Below the pieces are notes generated by a model, which saw only the letters and a list, made by a program, of their open reading frames with translations, was not told the DNA's origin and made no database searches. 64,000 bases of DNA, taken from positions 168,311 to 232,310 of the forward strand of contig VSDK01003626.1 in the NCBI GenBank assembly GCA_009767595.1, given 5' to 3'. Both the position numbers and the translations under genes were made by a program. Positions within the stretch are counted from its first letter, which is position 1. Each line of letters opens with the position of its first letter. Shown here piece after piece: positions 1-11,129 of the stretch. Origin of the DNA: Symbiodinium kawagutii (lineage: Eukaryota > Sar > Dinophyceae > Suessiales > Symbiodiniaceae).

Positions 1-252
1 ATGGTTGCTTGGTAAGTCCTGGCTGATATACATAACCATCATTGAATCTGTTCAAATCAAGATCGTAAACTGATATGCCAAAGTAAAAAAACACTATGAA
101 CCATCCCGTAGCCATCACTTAACCTTTCATGAACCATAAATATCAATCTTTTCCCTTGACCCATGGTTGCTTACCCCTTCCTTAACCATGACTCAACCCT
201 CATGAAGCAACCCTTCACCATCCCTTCACCATGGCTGCACCATCCCTCACAG
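1..252. other. Intron 3' part, C/A-rich arm
   Basis: From about 100 on the sequence is dominated by AACC, CCATC and TCACC words, ending in CCCTCACAG before the first candidate exon. This is the C/A-rich arm typical of intron 3' ends here. No coding sequence is seen. Confidence 0.5.
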
Positions 253-328
253 GTCCATAGCGAGCACCCGCAGATCCTCCGACTTCGACTGCTGCAGCCC
301 TTGCTGCTCACTTTGCTGCGAAGCACAG
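253..328 (+). CDS. Candidate exon 1, leucine-rich segment
   Basis: A G/C-rich island between CTCACAG and CACAG|GTGGGG. All three frames are nearly open. The frame that enters in phase 0 leaves in phase 1, which matches the next exon, and encodes a leucine-rich stretch (LRLLQPLLLTLLRST). This could be part of a membrane or leader helix, but no ATG is present. An alternative frame from 261 is alanine-rich. No family is recognised. Confidence 0.35.
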
Positions 329-1252
329 GTGGGGCTTCCAACTGGTGGGAGTGCTATGCTTGGTTGGTCATGCGATTGGTTAATGGGTTGGAATTAACAT
401 GGGGTTAATGGCTATAACATGGGGTTGATGGCTATGCTTCAACAACTATTGCTAATCATTCTCACTTATTACAAATTGTTTGATATTATATAACGGTATC
501 AGTTGAATATTGTTCGCCAATGGCTAATGGTATTGCTGGTGTGTAGTGATTGATAGCATTATCTAGTGCTAATGGGTAGTGCTTGGTTGCTACGCTTCAA
601 ACAAGGTCTAGCTATGTTTCAACCAACCAATGCAGGTTAACCACTATAGTAGAATAGTTTAGCTTATACTAAACTTCATAATTAGCCCTCATCTAGTTGG
701 TAGATAAACTCACTATCACTCATTTTAGCTAACCTTTAGCTAAAACACCCCAACCATGGTAAAAAAAAGTTACGTTTCAACGATATATTAAACACATGAA
801 TCTGGAAGATGCATGTTCACCATTTCAGTTTACCACAACTATTGTTCACGTAATTCCTTGTTCAGTAAATTGCTCAACCACTAGTTATCATTAGAACCAC
901 TCTCGTCACTATTGTCAAAAAATTGTAGTTTACTCCCACTATTTTTAAAGGTCATTAGCATGTTAAACTGTTGACGGTACACAATAAGAACTATTCTTCA
1001 CAAGAAGATTATTCTTTACCACCAAGTTTATTTCAACCACCAATTGCAGCTCAACAATTATCAACCACATCGTTCACCACTGTCGAACCAACATCTGTCA
1101 ACATCTGTCTTGATTGTTCACCAGTTCAACCACTAATTCACCATATAAAACCACTTAAACCAACGAAGCTCAACCAACTGAAGCCAGTTGTTGAACCACC
1201 ACCGGTGCTTCCCCCGTTCCATGTGCCCGCCCCCCGTCGTTCAACCACCGAG
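329..1252. other. Intron, GT arm then CA arm
   Basis: GGTTAATGG-type sequence fills about 329-470, an A/T-rich middle follows, and AACCA-type sequence fills about 1000-1200. Nothing coding is seen. Confidence 0.5.
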
Positions 1253-1336
1253 GCGAACCCTTGGAGGACGTCCCCCGCGACAGTCCTGTGGGCTGCGGTG
1301 CGCTGCTGGTGGACGTGTTCTCCGAGTCGCCCAGAG
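1253..1336 (+). CDS. Candidate exon 2, beta-strand-like segment
   Basis: 84 nt, phase 1 at both ends, acceptor CCGAG|GC and donor CAGAG|GTGTCG. The frame with G/C at almost every third position reads EPLEDVPRDSPVGCG followed by ALLVDVFSESPR. The alternating hydrophobic ALLVDVF looks like a beta strand. It joins the next exon in phase 1. Function unknown. Confidence 0.5.
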
Positions 1337-2101
1337 GTGTCGCAGTGGTAACGGTGGGGTCCCGGCAGTGGTGGTTGGTTGGTGGTGGCTAGTGGTGGTT
1401 AGTGATGTTCAATGATTGTTGATGATGATCATGATGATGATGGTGGTAGTGGAGATGATGATGATCATAAATCAAAGACGTTAAAAGGGTCGGTTATTGT
1501 GTCAGGGGCTAATGATGGTTATCATGAAGAAACCGTGGTTTAACACTGGTATGTAGTGATTAATGGTGGCTAAGGATGGCTATTTCCAATGCTTGGTGGT
1601 GGTGGTGGTGGTGCATGCAGGTCAGTGATGGTGATGGTTGCTGATGCCGACTTGTTGATAGCAGCCATTAGATAACGCTTCTGAATTGTGTTTGATGATG
1701 TTCAATGATGGGCAATATGACAACTGACAATGGTAAATAGTGGCGCAGTAGTTGGCAATAATTCATGTTCGCTATCACTCATGATTGTCAGCAGTGGTTG
1801 ATGGTTGATCACTGTTGGCTGTTTTAAGATGTCTTGCTACGAAGAGCGGCTAGGCACCACCCAACAGACCATCAATGATGAATTATGAACCAATCGGTGG
1901 ATAGATTCAGAAGCCAGTATTCACTAACCATGTGTGACTGCTGACACTCTGTTGATTCAGATAGGGGTCACAGCTAGTATGAACATTATGAACCAACATG
2001 AACCAACATAAACCAACCATAAACCAACCATTAAGCAACCATAAAACCAACCACAACCAACCCATTCAGCCGGCGTTTTTCATGTGTCCATGTTGGCGCA
2101 G
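1337..2101. other. Intron, GT arm then CA arm
   Basis: GGTGGTTGG and GATGATG words occupy about 1337-1650. AACCAACC words occupy 1981-2075, just before the acceptor TTGGCGCAG. No coding signal in between. Confidence 0.5.
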
Positions 2102-2192
2102 GCTTCCCTCCGCCCACCTTGTGCCATTGGCAGGATTCCAAGGCCTGGGAGCGGTCCTGCCACCCAAGCGACGGGACCCAAAACTGCGCTTG
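2102..2192 (+). CDS. Candidate exon 3, Cys-containing segment
   Basis: Begins GCGCAG|GC and ends GCGCTTG|GTTG, phase 1 to 2. It reads GFPPPTLCHWQDSKAWERS, then CHPSDGTQNCA. The C(4)DG..NC arrangement loosely resembles the DGCNTC core of the downstream pacifastin-like modules, but homology is not established. The final partial codon TG joins the G of the next exon to give Trp. Confidence 0.45.
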
Positions 2193-2203
2193 GTTGTTTG
2201 GGG

Positions 2204-2490
2204 GCTCTCAATTCATAGGGGACCCCCCCCCCAAATCATTCTAGTAAACCAATGGTATACCAATAATCTAATAATAATAGGTGTAATGGTTGGTTCATTC
2301 TAATATATGTGTAATATGAGAGAACTAGTATACTGTGTAATCATAGGTTACAATATCCTAAATATAGGGGGGGTTCAGTATACCAGATAATCTAATAATT
2401 GGTGTAAAATGGTTGGTTTATTACTAGTATTTATGAAGCATTTATACGAATAAACCAACCATAACTTTGGGGCTCCCAAGTTTGAGAAAG
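2204..2490. mobile_element. Foldback element with GTTTCTTAAAAT/GGGG-type terminal inverted repeats, copy 1
   Basis: The left end reads CTCTCAATTCATAGGGG and then a C-run. The right end reads CTTTGGGGCTCCCAAG then TTTGAGAAAG, its approximate inverted repeat. The interior has two related halves (TATACCA..AATCTAATAAT). It fills most of the 406-bp intron and starts only about 11 bp after the donor, as expected for an introner-like or MITE-derived intron. No coding capacity. Confidence 0.5.
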
Positions 2491-2598
2491 CCTCGCTTGG
2501 TGCTTCGACTGGTTGTGCCACGCCTATGGTTGGTTACGTGTTGGTACCAACAAGCAATCAACCAAGCAACCGGACCAACCAAGCCCTGCTGCGAAGAG

Positions 2599-2701
2599 GA
2601 CCTTCAACTGGGCTCTGGCGCTACCGGCGCTGTTGCTCACATGCTGCCGGGGCGCTCAGGGGTGGAAGATCGCCAGTGACACGAACTTCAACAGGCAGTC
2701 G
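2599..2701 (+). CDS. Candidate exon 4
   Basis: Enters in phase 2, matching exon 3, and reads TFNWALALPALLLTCCRGAQ then GWKIASDTNFNRQS. It has a hydrophobic stretch ending in CC followed by a soluble-looking segment. Donor is TCG|GTGACA (phase 0), or CAG|GC at 2694 (phase 2). Two other frames are open (one alanine/glycine-rich), but only this one continues from exon 3. No family recognised. Confidence 0.45.
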
Positions 2702-3424
2702 GTGACACATGGCACTTTCCCAAGTTAGTTTCAGAGAAAACCACAAACAGACGGAATCACCGTACGAAACTCATCCAACACTCATCAGCAAAAGCAATCA
2801 ACCACAGCGGTGATCAACGGGATGTTTCACCACCCCAAGCAGCGGTGTGATAACAGCGACGCCCGGTCATATGAGGGTCACGATATCCAGGAATCCAAGA
2901 GATAAACACGCTGCTTGTGTGGCTGATGTACAGCTATCATCCGGCCACCATTGATTGTCAAGCCCGCGCCCGTCACAAACATCGCCTTTCATTAAGCAGC
3001 ACATTTGTTCATCATCGTTTGCTATCTTTAAGTGCGATAAACTATCAGTGACAGACATCAAGCAGAAGATCTAGCCATCATCAAGTATCATCAACCACCA
3101 TTCCGCTATCTAGCGAGTGCTAGCCATTGCGAGCGTTAAGCATCATTAAGCATTACCAACCATTGTCAAGCCTCATTGGTCGGCTGTGTGTTTAACGATC
3201 ACTTCGTGGTTAACCATTGGTGAATATTAAACAACCAATAATCACCAATAGTCCATGATTAGTCCATGGTTAATATGATTAGTGGCTAGCTAACCATAGT
3301 CCATGATTAGTTGCTGCTTATTGGTTAACCCAATCACCAAGTGGAACCATGGCAGCATGGCAGGTGGTTACCTTAAAAGCAAGCTGGAAACCAACTCTGG
3401 AAGCGAAGCCACCCGAGGTTCCAG
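2702..3424. other. Intron
   Basis: Mostly CATCA/AACCA words (2760-3210), then mixed GGTTAA/TTAACC near 3230-3300. Nothing coding seen. Confidence 0.45.
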
Positions 3425-3478
3425 GGCGGAGCCACCTTTGAGAACGAAGCCACGTATCAGATGGTGCTCAAGGCACCG
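3425..3478 (+). CDS. Candidate exon 5, beta-strand-like segment
   Basis: Acceptor TTCCAG|GGC, donor CACCG|GTGTCC, phase 0-0. Encodes GGATFENEATYQMVLKAP with strong G/C third positions. Acceptor at 3418 (adding V/F-Q) is an alternative. The YQMVLKAP motif resembles other short strand-like exons in the window (for example YQLYSVSLSP at 32829). Confidence 0.5.
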
Positions 3479-3785
3479 GTGTCCAGGGGTTCAGCCCGTG
3501 GTGGCCTATGGAGCACCGATGATTGGTATTTAGTTGGGTTACTGGATGGTTGATTGACAATGATGGCAAAAATTTACGGTGAATCATGGGTGTTTCATGG
3601 CTGATGATGGATCTTTCACGGTGAGACTTCGTGATGGTTTAAGATGGGTTTAGACCCGGTTAGCAAGAAATGTTGATGAATCAACATGCCTCTTCACTGG
3701 CCATTCCCATCAGTTTTCAGGGGATTCAAACGTGACAATTTGCCAGGGCTCTAGCATAGGTTGCCCACGGCCACCCCCGCGTCAG
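3479..3785. other. Intron
   Basis: GATTGG/GGTTGATTG sequence (G/T-rich arm) at 3500-3660, then mixed sequence up to GCGTCAG. No gene seen. Confidence 0.45.
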
Positions 3786-3845
3786 GTGGGTTTCACCGCC
3801 ATGTCAGCTAATGAAGAGTTGCTGCAGCTCACCTTCTTCGCCAGC
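3786..3845 (+). CDS. Candidate exon 6
   Basis: Acceptor GCGTCAG|GTG, phase 0; 20 codons reading VGFTAMSANEELLQLTFFAS, donor AGC|GTTGCG, phase 0. An alternative donor lies at 3858. The LLQLTFFAS run is another strand-like segment. Frame and phases match exons 5 and 7. Confidence 0.45.
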
Positions 3846-5704
3846 GTTGCGTGGCAGCGTTGAGATGCCGGAGATGGCGCCGGTTCACCACCATGGATGT
3901 CCTGGTTGAACCCATGGTGACCTGGTGATGGGTTGCACCCACGGGTTCTGCTCGAGTTTTGGTGGGTTTGGGGATGGGTTTGCTATCCACTGAAGCCATT
4001 GAAGTTGTGACCCTGGGATCTATAAGCGACCGACCCTGGGATAAAAACTTACAGCTTGATAAGGAGGACCACCTGTTCATTGGACATGCTGGTTCTCCAC
4101 GTCTAGGTTCGTTGAACCCAGGGCAATAGTACTATTGCACAATTGTGAATAGTAGGTAGTTCTTTTTCAAATCATTATTTACCATCAACTGGCCAATCAT
4201 GAACTCTTTTATCAGGATTATGAATTATGATTAATAAGTCTTGATTAATTGCTGGTTGATTCCTGATATTGAACCGTAACCCATGGCTACTATCATGTCG
4301 ACCATGCCAACCTCAATCCATGGTTTTAATCATTCACCATTTCCCAGTTGTCGTGCAGCCATTATCGACGTCTTATTTGGATTCACCAGTATGAAAGTCA
4401 TTTTTACACTATCATAGTAAAAGCATGTTCAAGTGCTCCATTAGTAAGTACTATAAGCATCAAATTGGTTGATCAGTTACTACCACCTAATATGCATTAA
4501 CCATTGGTTTACCCAATCGTAATCACATCAATAGTTCTAGTACCACTTAGTATACTGGATTATTCACTTCGTACGAGCAACATAAATCCACTGGTTGATC
4601 CAGTATAACTTTGAATGAACTATATTCAATGAATCAACTAACGAATTCATTTTGCTTAGTGGCTAATCAATCAACTAAATAGAACTAATAAACTTAACAG
4701 AATTCAAGAACTTAGTTCAATCAACTGTAATTAATATAACCAATCAACTTAGCTGATTCACCAGTGTGGATAGAATCAATCAACTACAACTAGAATCAAT
4801 CAAGTATAACTAGAATCAATCAACAACAATTGATAGAATCAACCACTGGTTTCCCCACTTATGATTCACTCAACTCAATAGAATTAATCAACTTACCAGT
4901 ACTGTATTAGAATCAACTACAAAAACAGAACTAATCAATAGCATGTCTATGTGACTATATGGCGGTTTCGAAAACAAACAAACCATAACTTTGGGGGTCC
5001 CCTTTGGCTTGATAAACCACCATACAGTAGCTGTTTAACCACTATCAAAACATTACTATATTACTATGGCTATAACTCATGAAAATCAGCTATGACTAAT
5101 CAACTCTGATTCATGGCTTCAACTTTACAATATTACTATGGCTATAACATGCTATCACCAGCATGGCTAGTGATCATCACTACGTACTAATAGTAAACAC
5201 CATCATATAGCATCATTATAGCATGGCTATAAAACTATCACTACTATCTAATTACCATCATTACGATGGCTATAACCAGCAGTTGGTGATTGTCCCCTAG
5301 TAGTCGCTATCATCAACCATTATAACAACCATCATTATCCCTATAAAATCATTATGGCTATAACCATATATAGTAGCTGTTTATAGCCATAAAGTAGTTG
5401 TTTATCGTTAGGCTATAACCATTTACTATGACTATCACCAGCCATTACCATATCATTACGGCTATCACCAGCTACTCACCAGCTATTGTTTAACCACTAC
5501 GGCTATAACATGCTATAACTATAGCTGTTTAACCACTATAAAATCGTTTGGCTACAACCATCGTTACTATAACCACTATATAGAGTTATACCACTATAAA
5601 ATAAAATAGTAATAGTACTGTTTAACCACTATAAAATCATTTCCATCATTACTATGGCTATAACCAGCATGGCTTCCCTGCTCAATCGGTGGGTTCTTCC
5701 TTAG
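3846..5704. other. Long intron with degenerate CTATAACCA and AATCAATCAA repeats
   Basis: A/T-rich. AGAATCAATCAAC-like units repeat at 4770-4930; TATGGCTATAACCA and TTTAACCACTATAAA units repeat at 5030-5670. A partial foldback-element end (AACTTTGGGGGTCCCC) lies at 4961-5022. Many small ORFs here are composition artefacts; I see no exon. Confidence 0.5.
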
Positions 5705-5845
5705 GAATCCTCCGCAGCTGAGCGCTCCGTGGACTCCGATGCCTTCGGTGCCTGGACCACGCTGGAGCAGTTGCCGCAGGCATCGCCCAGGCTGCAGCAG
5801 AGGCCCACCGTGGAGGGACGGCCATGGGAGACATCAACGAAGCAG
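5705..5845 (+). CDS. Candidate exon 7, acidic/Gln-rich segment
   Basis: 141 nt, phase 0-0, between CTTAG|GAA and AAGCAG|GTGAAT. The 47 residues include ESSAAERSVDSDAFGAW and TTLEQLPQASPRLQQRP, with high G/C third positions. One of the most convincing coding islands in the 5' half. No recognised domain; the composition suggests a hydrophilic linker. Confidence 0.6.
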
Positions 5846-5854
5846 GTGAATCAT

Positions 5855-5948
5855 GGGGAAATCATGGGGAAAATGTTGGGAAAATGCTGGGAAAATGTTG
5901 GGAAATGTTGGGAAATGTTGGGAAAAGCTTGGAAAATGCTGGGAAGAG
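5855..5948. repeat. Tandem repeat of an 11-bp TTGGGAAAATG unit
   Basis: About eight slightly variant copies of TTGGGAAA(A)TG directly after the donor of exon 7. This G-rich strand forms the start of the intron. Confidence 0.7.
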
Positions 5949-6000
5949 ACGAAAAAATCAGTTGATGCTTCATGATGGTTGCTGGCTAGTTGTGCCTTAC

Positions 6001-6148
6001 GATGGCTATAAGTGGTTTACGATGGTTGGTGATGGTTGGTTGATTAGGCAGTGATGGCTGGTGATCACAAACCAATCAATGAACCAACCAATCCATCAAT
6101 CAATCACCCAATCAATCGATCAATCAACCAACCAATCAATTACCCATG
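6001..6148. repeat. Inverted G/T- and C/A-rich arms of a short intron
   Basis: GATGGTTGGTGATGGTTGG (from 6021) is followed by AACCAACCAATCCATCAATC (from 6083). The two are nearly reverse-complementary, with a loop of roughly 20-40 bases. This is the most compact example of the intron polarity seen throughout the window. Confidence 0.6.
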
Positions 6149-6177
6149 GCTCTCTTTGCGGCTTCAGGAGAGTCCAG

Positions 6178-6237
6178 GTGCTTCCTCAAGAAGATGCGCC
6201 ATGGCTCACTGGCAGGCGCCATTCCGCAGTCCGGGAA
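6178..6237 (+). CDS. Candidate exon 8
   Basis: 60 nt, phase 0-0 (GTCCAG|GTG to GGGAA|GTGAAT). Reads VLPQEDAPWLTGRRHSAVRE and is in phase with exon 7. A frame starting at 6168 (GESRCFLKKMRHGSLAGAI) has better G/C third positions but the wrong phase, so the frame is uncertain. Confidence 0.4.
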
Positions 6238-6933
6238 GTGAATCCGATCTATATATCTAACTATCTTGTCTAATATATCTAGACCATATCTAGATACAGA
6301 CCATATCTGTGATCTATATCTGGACCATATCTCTAATATACAGTGTATACAGTATAGATCTAGACAATATCTAGATATATCCGGTATATTTGTTTGTAGT
6401 ATCCTGATCAAAGATTTAGCATCAACAAGCGCCTTTTGTGGCCTCCTGGGCTGTTGCCAAGCACCAACCAAGTCGATGCAGCTGTGGTGACGTGACAACA
6501 ATGTGAGGCCATGAACAATGATACCCTCACGGTGCTGGCGCATGGGAAAATCAATCTTGGAAAGCCATGTTTGAACGACCATTTTTTCCATACTCCAAAT
6601 GGCCATTTTACTTTGCTTGATACATATCCTGTCAAATGGCCATAGACTATGTCCATAGCCCATAATGCGGTAGAGATGATCATCTCGGGATGGTTGCGGG
6701 GAGGACCCATCATTTCTACATGAATCGGTGCACCCATCATTTCTTCATAAATGCCATCATCTTTGGTACAAATAAGTATAGTATATAGAAGTAGATAGGT
6801 ACATAATAGGTAGAAATCATTTGTGTATCCAATAGATGTATGCAAGAGATGTATCCAAGAGATGTATCCAAGAGATGTATCCAAGAGCTGGGGAAGTCCC
6901 CATCTTTCATCATCCTTTGGATTGCCGGGCCAG
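6238..6933. other. Intron with TA-rich and 13-bp tandem repeats
   Basis: ATATCTAGA-rich sequence at 6250-6400. A 13-bp unit GATGTATCCAAGA repeats about four times at 6834-6896. No gene. Confidence 0.55.
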
Positions 6934-6971
6934 GCCTCTCTACGTTTCGGGCTTCGGCAATCCACTGCTGG
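6934..6971 (+). CDS. Candidate exon 9 (short)
   Basis: GGGCCAG|GCCTCTC to CTGCTGG|GTGAGG, a good donor. The best frame by third-position G/C reads PLYVSGFGNPLL. The frame stays open to about 7003 (GEARLAIMRPH), so the exon could be longer. Phase does not clearly match its neighbours. Confidence 0.35.
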
Positions 6972-7614
6972 GTGAGGCGAGGCTCGCCATCATGCGCCCA
7001 CATTCGCCATTGTTACACACAGAAGCACCAAGTTTCACGTATATCATGGTTACGCCCATTGATTTGCTACAAAATTGGCAGTATTCCGGTTCTTACTATT
7101 CACATTAATACTTATTAGCAAATAGTGTAGTTATTCCCATCATGATTGATGACAAAATAGGTCATGCCAATAGGAATAACAAGATAGGAATATATCAACG
7201 AATACTGTATTTCAAAATACTCATTCACATGATAACATGACTCCTTGTTATACTCACTAATTGCCACTAGTTAACTCTTCGAAATTATGTTTCCCTTTAA
7301 TATTTGACTTTGATAATTGATAGTGAACACTACTATTACTGTTTTTATCATTCCAATGAACACTATTATTAACCCATTAAGAACTCACACTACAGTGCCA
7401 CTAACCATCAATGACTATTCATAACAACTATTAACACGATTACTGACCAATTAGTTAACACTGCAATAACAAACATATGGTTGTTAGCCCATCAGTTAAC
7501 ACTATGATAACTACTATTAACCGTTAATGACCCATTGAGACTAGCTTTACTATTAACTACTACTAATGGGTTAGCTAAGAGATGGGTTAAGTCCTGTCAT
7601 GCCCCATCTCTCAG
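6972..7614. other. Intron, A/T-rich
   Basis: Mixed A/T-rich sequence with TTAACCATTA/ACCCATTA words at 7370-7540, the C/A-type arm. No coding signal. Confidence 0.45.
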
Positions 7615-7735
7615 CTTTTGCGTCAGACCTGCGCCGCTCAGGTGCCCGAAGGTCTGCCGTACCCCGAAGGTTTTCCTGCGCCAGGACCCACGACGTGTTA
7701 TAACTTCAGCAGTCCTTGGGCCTCCGCTGGGTCAG
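7615..7735 (+). CDS. Candidate exon 10, proline-rich
   Basis: 121 nt, phase 0 to 1 (CTCTCAG|CTT to GGGTCAG|GTGGC). Encodes LLRQTCAAQVPEGLPYPEG then FPAPGPTTCYNFSSPWASAG. Two cysteines and many prolines suggest an extracellular loop or linker. It joins exon 11 in phase 1. Confidence 0.55.
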
Positions 7736-8232
7736 GTGGCTGCGGTTCTTAATCGCTGTAGTGACATATTAAGTAACATCTATGGTGGTTATCTATAGTG
7801 ATTATCTACAATAGTTATCCATAATGGGTTTCTGCAGTGATCGTTCGATTATTTGGCAGTTATCATGGTAGATAATAATAATGAATAGTGGTTATCACTA
7901 GAGAGTACAATGATTGCAACGGCTGTCTTAACCATCATCATTGAATGCTGAATGATCACTATAGATAATCATCATTAACCACTCCCAATGATGGACCAAA
8001 TGTTTTTTTCAATGATGATGGTGATGATGGTTGATCACCATCATTACAAGTGGTTGTGATATGACAAAATGATGGTTTTCCGTAATGATGACGGCGATCA
8101 TTGTGGAGGGCTTTGTGATGGTAGTGGACCATGGGAGACCAAGCTGTCAGTACATGACCCATATTGGATACATTGATCATCAGCTAGTTAGGATTGAACT
8201 GGTGGAGGTTTATCGATATGGGTCTACCATTA

Positions 8233-8270
<38 letters not shown>

Positions 8271-8626
8271 CCATCATCACCATCATCACCATCATCACCA
8301 TCATCACCATTATCATCATCATCACCATCATCACCATCATCACCATCATCACCACTATCATCATCACCATCATCACCATTATCATCATCATCATCATCAC
8401 CATCATCACCATCATCACCATCATCACCATCATCACCATTATCATCATCACCACCATCATCATCATCACCATCATCACCATCATCACCATCATCACCATC
8501 ATCACCATCATCACCATTATCATCATCATCATCATCACCATCATCACCATCATCACCATCATCACCATTATCATCATCATCATCATCATCATCACCATCA
8601 TCACCATCATCACCATCATCACCATT

Positions 8627-8670
<44 letters not shown>

Positions 8671-8962
8671 TGTTTGACAACCATGTGAATGTATTCGCCA
8701 TCGTTGAGCATCATGAACCAACTTATCAATTTATTATCAACTATCGGTATACACACGACCGACCACCACCAACCAGTATTAACCATCATGAACCATCATC
8801 AATGACGGTCAACCAGATTCTCCACGGTGACTCCGATTCAGAGCTGACTTGGTGAACACTGGTGGTACCATTTATGCATTTTATGCTACCCGTGACAGCG
8901 TTCAGTGGGTCCTGCTTGAAGCAGTGGAGCACTGAGGTTACTGTCCCACCTCTCCTCATCAG
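7736..8962. other. Intron containing a large ATC-type microsatellite
   Basis: GGTTATC/GATGATGG words at 7770-8050 (G/T arm), the microsatellite at 8233-8671, then AACCA/CCATC words at 8700-8820 (C/A arm). ORFs across the tract are low-complexity artefacts. Confidence 0.55.
8233..8671. repeat. (CAT/CAC)n compound microsatellite
   Basis: About 440 bp of CATCAC and CAT triplets with CATTATCAT interruptions recurring every 50-75 bp, giving a higher-order pattern. All six frames read as homopolymer-like Ser, His, Asp or Met runs, so no coding call is made. Confidence 0.9.
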
Positions 8963-8997
8963 CAGCTCAGCTCAACGCTATCCTTGCTTGCCTTGAG
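8963..8997 (+). CDS. Candidate exon 11 (short helix-like)
   Basis: Enters in phase 1, matching exon 10, after CATCAG. Reads AAQLNAILACLE, with a GC donor at GAG|GCTTTC (phase 0) or a GT donor at 9019. Short, so support is mainly phase and composition. Confidence 0.35.
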
Positions 8998-9435
8998 GCT
9001 TTCCACCATCGGGGGAGCTGTTAATGATGCAGTTAGTGGCTATTTATCATGGACATTCTTAATCATAGGGTTACCTATGATTGAAAAACATGTGCTTCAT
9101 GAATGGTCAACACGTGATTCATAAACGGTAAACAACCCCCACTTTTGCCGTGATCTACCATTTGCAGATGGGGGTCGATTCATGTAGATCTCCTTCCAAG
9201 TCAATCATCCTCTGGGATGGGTGTTACAAGCTGATAGATTCAAAGCTCAACAACAGGTTAAAGAATGACAAGCGTTCATGCCATCAACAAGCCGTGGTTG
9301 ATCATTCATTGACCACTGATCAACCATTAATGGTCACTTGTCAAGCATTCACCAAAAATCATTACTTACCCATTAGTTAAGAATTGAAAATCAACCAAAG
9401 TCAACGATTTGTTACCCATTAGTTAAGGTTGAAAG
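8998..9435. other. Intron
   Basis: No coding signal; C/A-type words (ATCAACC, CATTGACC) rise toward the 3' end at 9240-9410. Confidence 0.4.
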
Positions 9436-9632
9436 ATGTTGTTTTCACCAGAAATCACCCCCAACATCTTAAGCGTAGATCCGACACCTTTCAACAAAAA
9501 CGTCGTGACCAAGGCGAGTGGCCCAGGTGTCAGTCGGTCGCTGAGGTATGTCAACAGCCCCTACGCCACGGTATGGTACCAGGATGTGGGGACGGAGTCC
9601 GCACTGTTTCTTGGCGAAGAGCATTCTCTGGG
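9436..9632 (+). CDS. Candidate exon 12, longest 5'-half exon
   Basis: 197 nt. It reads EITPNILSVDPTPFNKNVV, TKASGPGVSRSLRYVNS and PYATVWYQDVGTESALFLGE, a clearly protein-like, non-repetitive sequence. Leaving through a GC donor in GGG|GCTTTGA gives phase 2, which matches exon 13 exactly. Without splicing, the frame ends at TGA 9637-9639. The start is uncertain: AAAG|ATG at 9436 or CACCAG at 9452. No family recognised; it looks like part of a beta-rich extracellular domain. Confidence 0.6.
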
Positions 9633-10287
9633 GCTTTGAACATGGTTAAAATAATCTGAAATAATGCATATGGATTGATCAGATTATTGACTGATATTTT
9701 TTTCTTTGGTTTTACTCTTTTTTCCACACTCTCTTTGGATTGATCAGGGAAAAGTAAACATGGTAAAAGAATGTAATGTAAAACGTGCTGATTGTAGCAA
9801 GATCCCTAAACCCACTTACCGCTACTACAATCATTGGATCATTCCATTTTGAAGCTTTGCCTCAATCAGCATGTTTTGAGTACCGAAAGCCATCCAATCT
9901 TGAAGTATAGCATGGCCACACCCAGCTTTCGGAGCACCTCCACAGACGATGCTAGCCCGGTGTCTATGCCCGAAGCCTCCACTGGTCATGTCACACCATC
10001 AAGCCACATGAAAGATCACATGACTTCAATACAACTTATGATTTTGTTGGTAAAACTGTCATTTTCTGCTTGACATTCCAGTGGGAAACACCGAACTGTG
10101 GATACTCGTTATGTGAATTATCCAGATGTGGTGGTTTCTCAAAATCGGGGACCCCCAAATCATCCTTGATATCAATCTTTTTGGTGATAAACCAACCAGA
10201 ACTTTGGGGTTCCCCATGAGAAACACCCAAATAGTAGTTCTTTGACCATTCTTGGTGGTCATTATCCCCATTATTCACCATTCTTAG
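9633..10287. other. Intron with a foldback element
   Basis: T-rich 5' part, otherwise unremarkable apart from the foldback element at 10134-10226. Confidence 0.45.
10134..10226. mobile_element. Foldback element, copy 2 (93 bp)
   Basis: The left end GTTTCTCAAAATCGGGG plus ACCCCCAAA pairs with the right end CTTTGGGG plus TTCCCCATGAGAAAC as an inverted repeat. Same termini as the elements at 2204, 37491 and 47766. Non-coding, MITE-like. Confidence 0.6.
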
Positions 10288-10422
10288 TGGTTATAACGCC
10301 CACGGTGGCACGTCCGTTGCTTCCTCGCTCCGTTTTGCCAACCTTGAGATGCCCACTGTGCAGCCGAGGTTTCCCTTCTTCGCCATTTTCGAGGGTACTG
10401 CAGAGCTGTTGCAAGACATCCA
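10288..10422 (+). CDS. Candidate exon 13
   Basis: 135 nt, phase 2 to 2, TTCTTAG|T to ATCCA|GTGACG. Reads GYNAHGGTSVASSLRFANLE, then MPTVQPRFPFFAIFEGTAEL. Both phases fit exons 12 and 14. RFPFFAIFEG is strand-like. A mid-exon donor at 10394 is possible but out of phase. Confidence 0.6.
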
Positions 10423-11129
10423 GTGACGCGACTGAGTCAGCTGAGCAGTTGCTGCCAGCGTCCCATGGTGTCCCTGAAAGATGGCGGATGGTGAGTGGTG
10501 GCTGTGGATGCATCTGGTTGATAGTGGTGATTGTTGATGGTAGTTAGTAGTTGATACTGAGCTGATTGATGATGAACTAAGAACCAGCTGTTCAAGCATT
10601 ATTAATGGCTAGCTATTGATCGATACCCAGGTCATGATTGATTGATTATTGACCGTGAGGGTGGTTGATCATGCTTTGCCAGGGCTGTGGTTACTCATGG
10701 TGAATGGTGGCTGATGGTCGTAATGGTTTACATGGGTTGATGGCGGTACTGGTTAAACTGACGGCGCATAGTGGTTGACTAGTGGTTATCAATGGTTGAT
10801 GATAAATTGCTACCAATCGTTGACACAATGGTTAAACATACATGGCCAACCATTTGACCACCTGGGTACCCTATCTTTCAGAATTGCTTGACTATGGCTG
10901 CTGGTTGTTCTGTCGCTGCTTTGGTACCTGATTATTTGCCCAACATGAGTGATTTTATTGTTGTTTTCTATTGTTGTTTCTTGTCCGCAACTATTTATGA
11001 TAGCGATCATGTCTACATTGCCAACATCTAAGTAGTGATCAGTGACGTTAATAGCTGGGAATATAGCAGCTACTAATAATAGCGACCTGTGATCGATGCC
11101 ATCGCTGGCGAACCACCGTGAATCTCCAG
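10423..11129. other. Intron
   Basis: G/T-rich arm (GTTGATGG, GGTTATCAATGG) at 10490-10800; no obvious exon up to ATCTCCAG. Confidence 0.45.

Noticed and set aside
8085-8855. Long ORFs reading as poly-Ser, poly-His, poly-Asp and poly-Met/Val across the CAT/CAC tract
   Set aside because: All frames on both strands are open because the DNA is a triplet microsatellite; the flanks show no codon bias and sit inside an intron.
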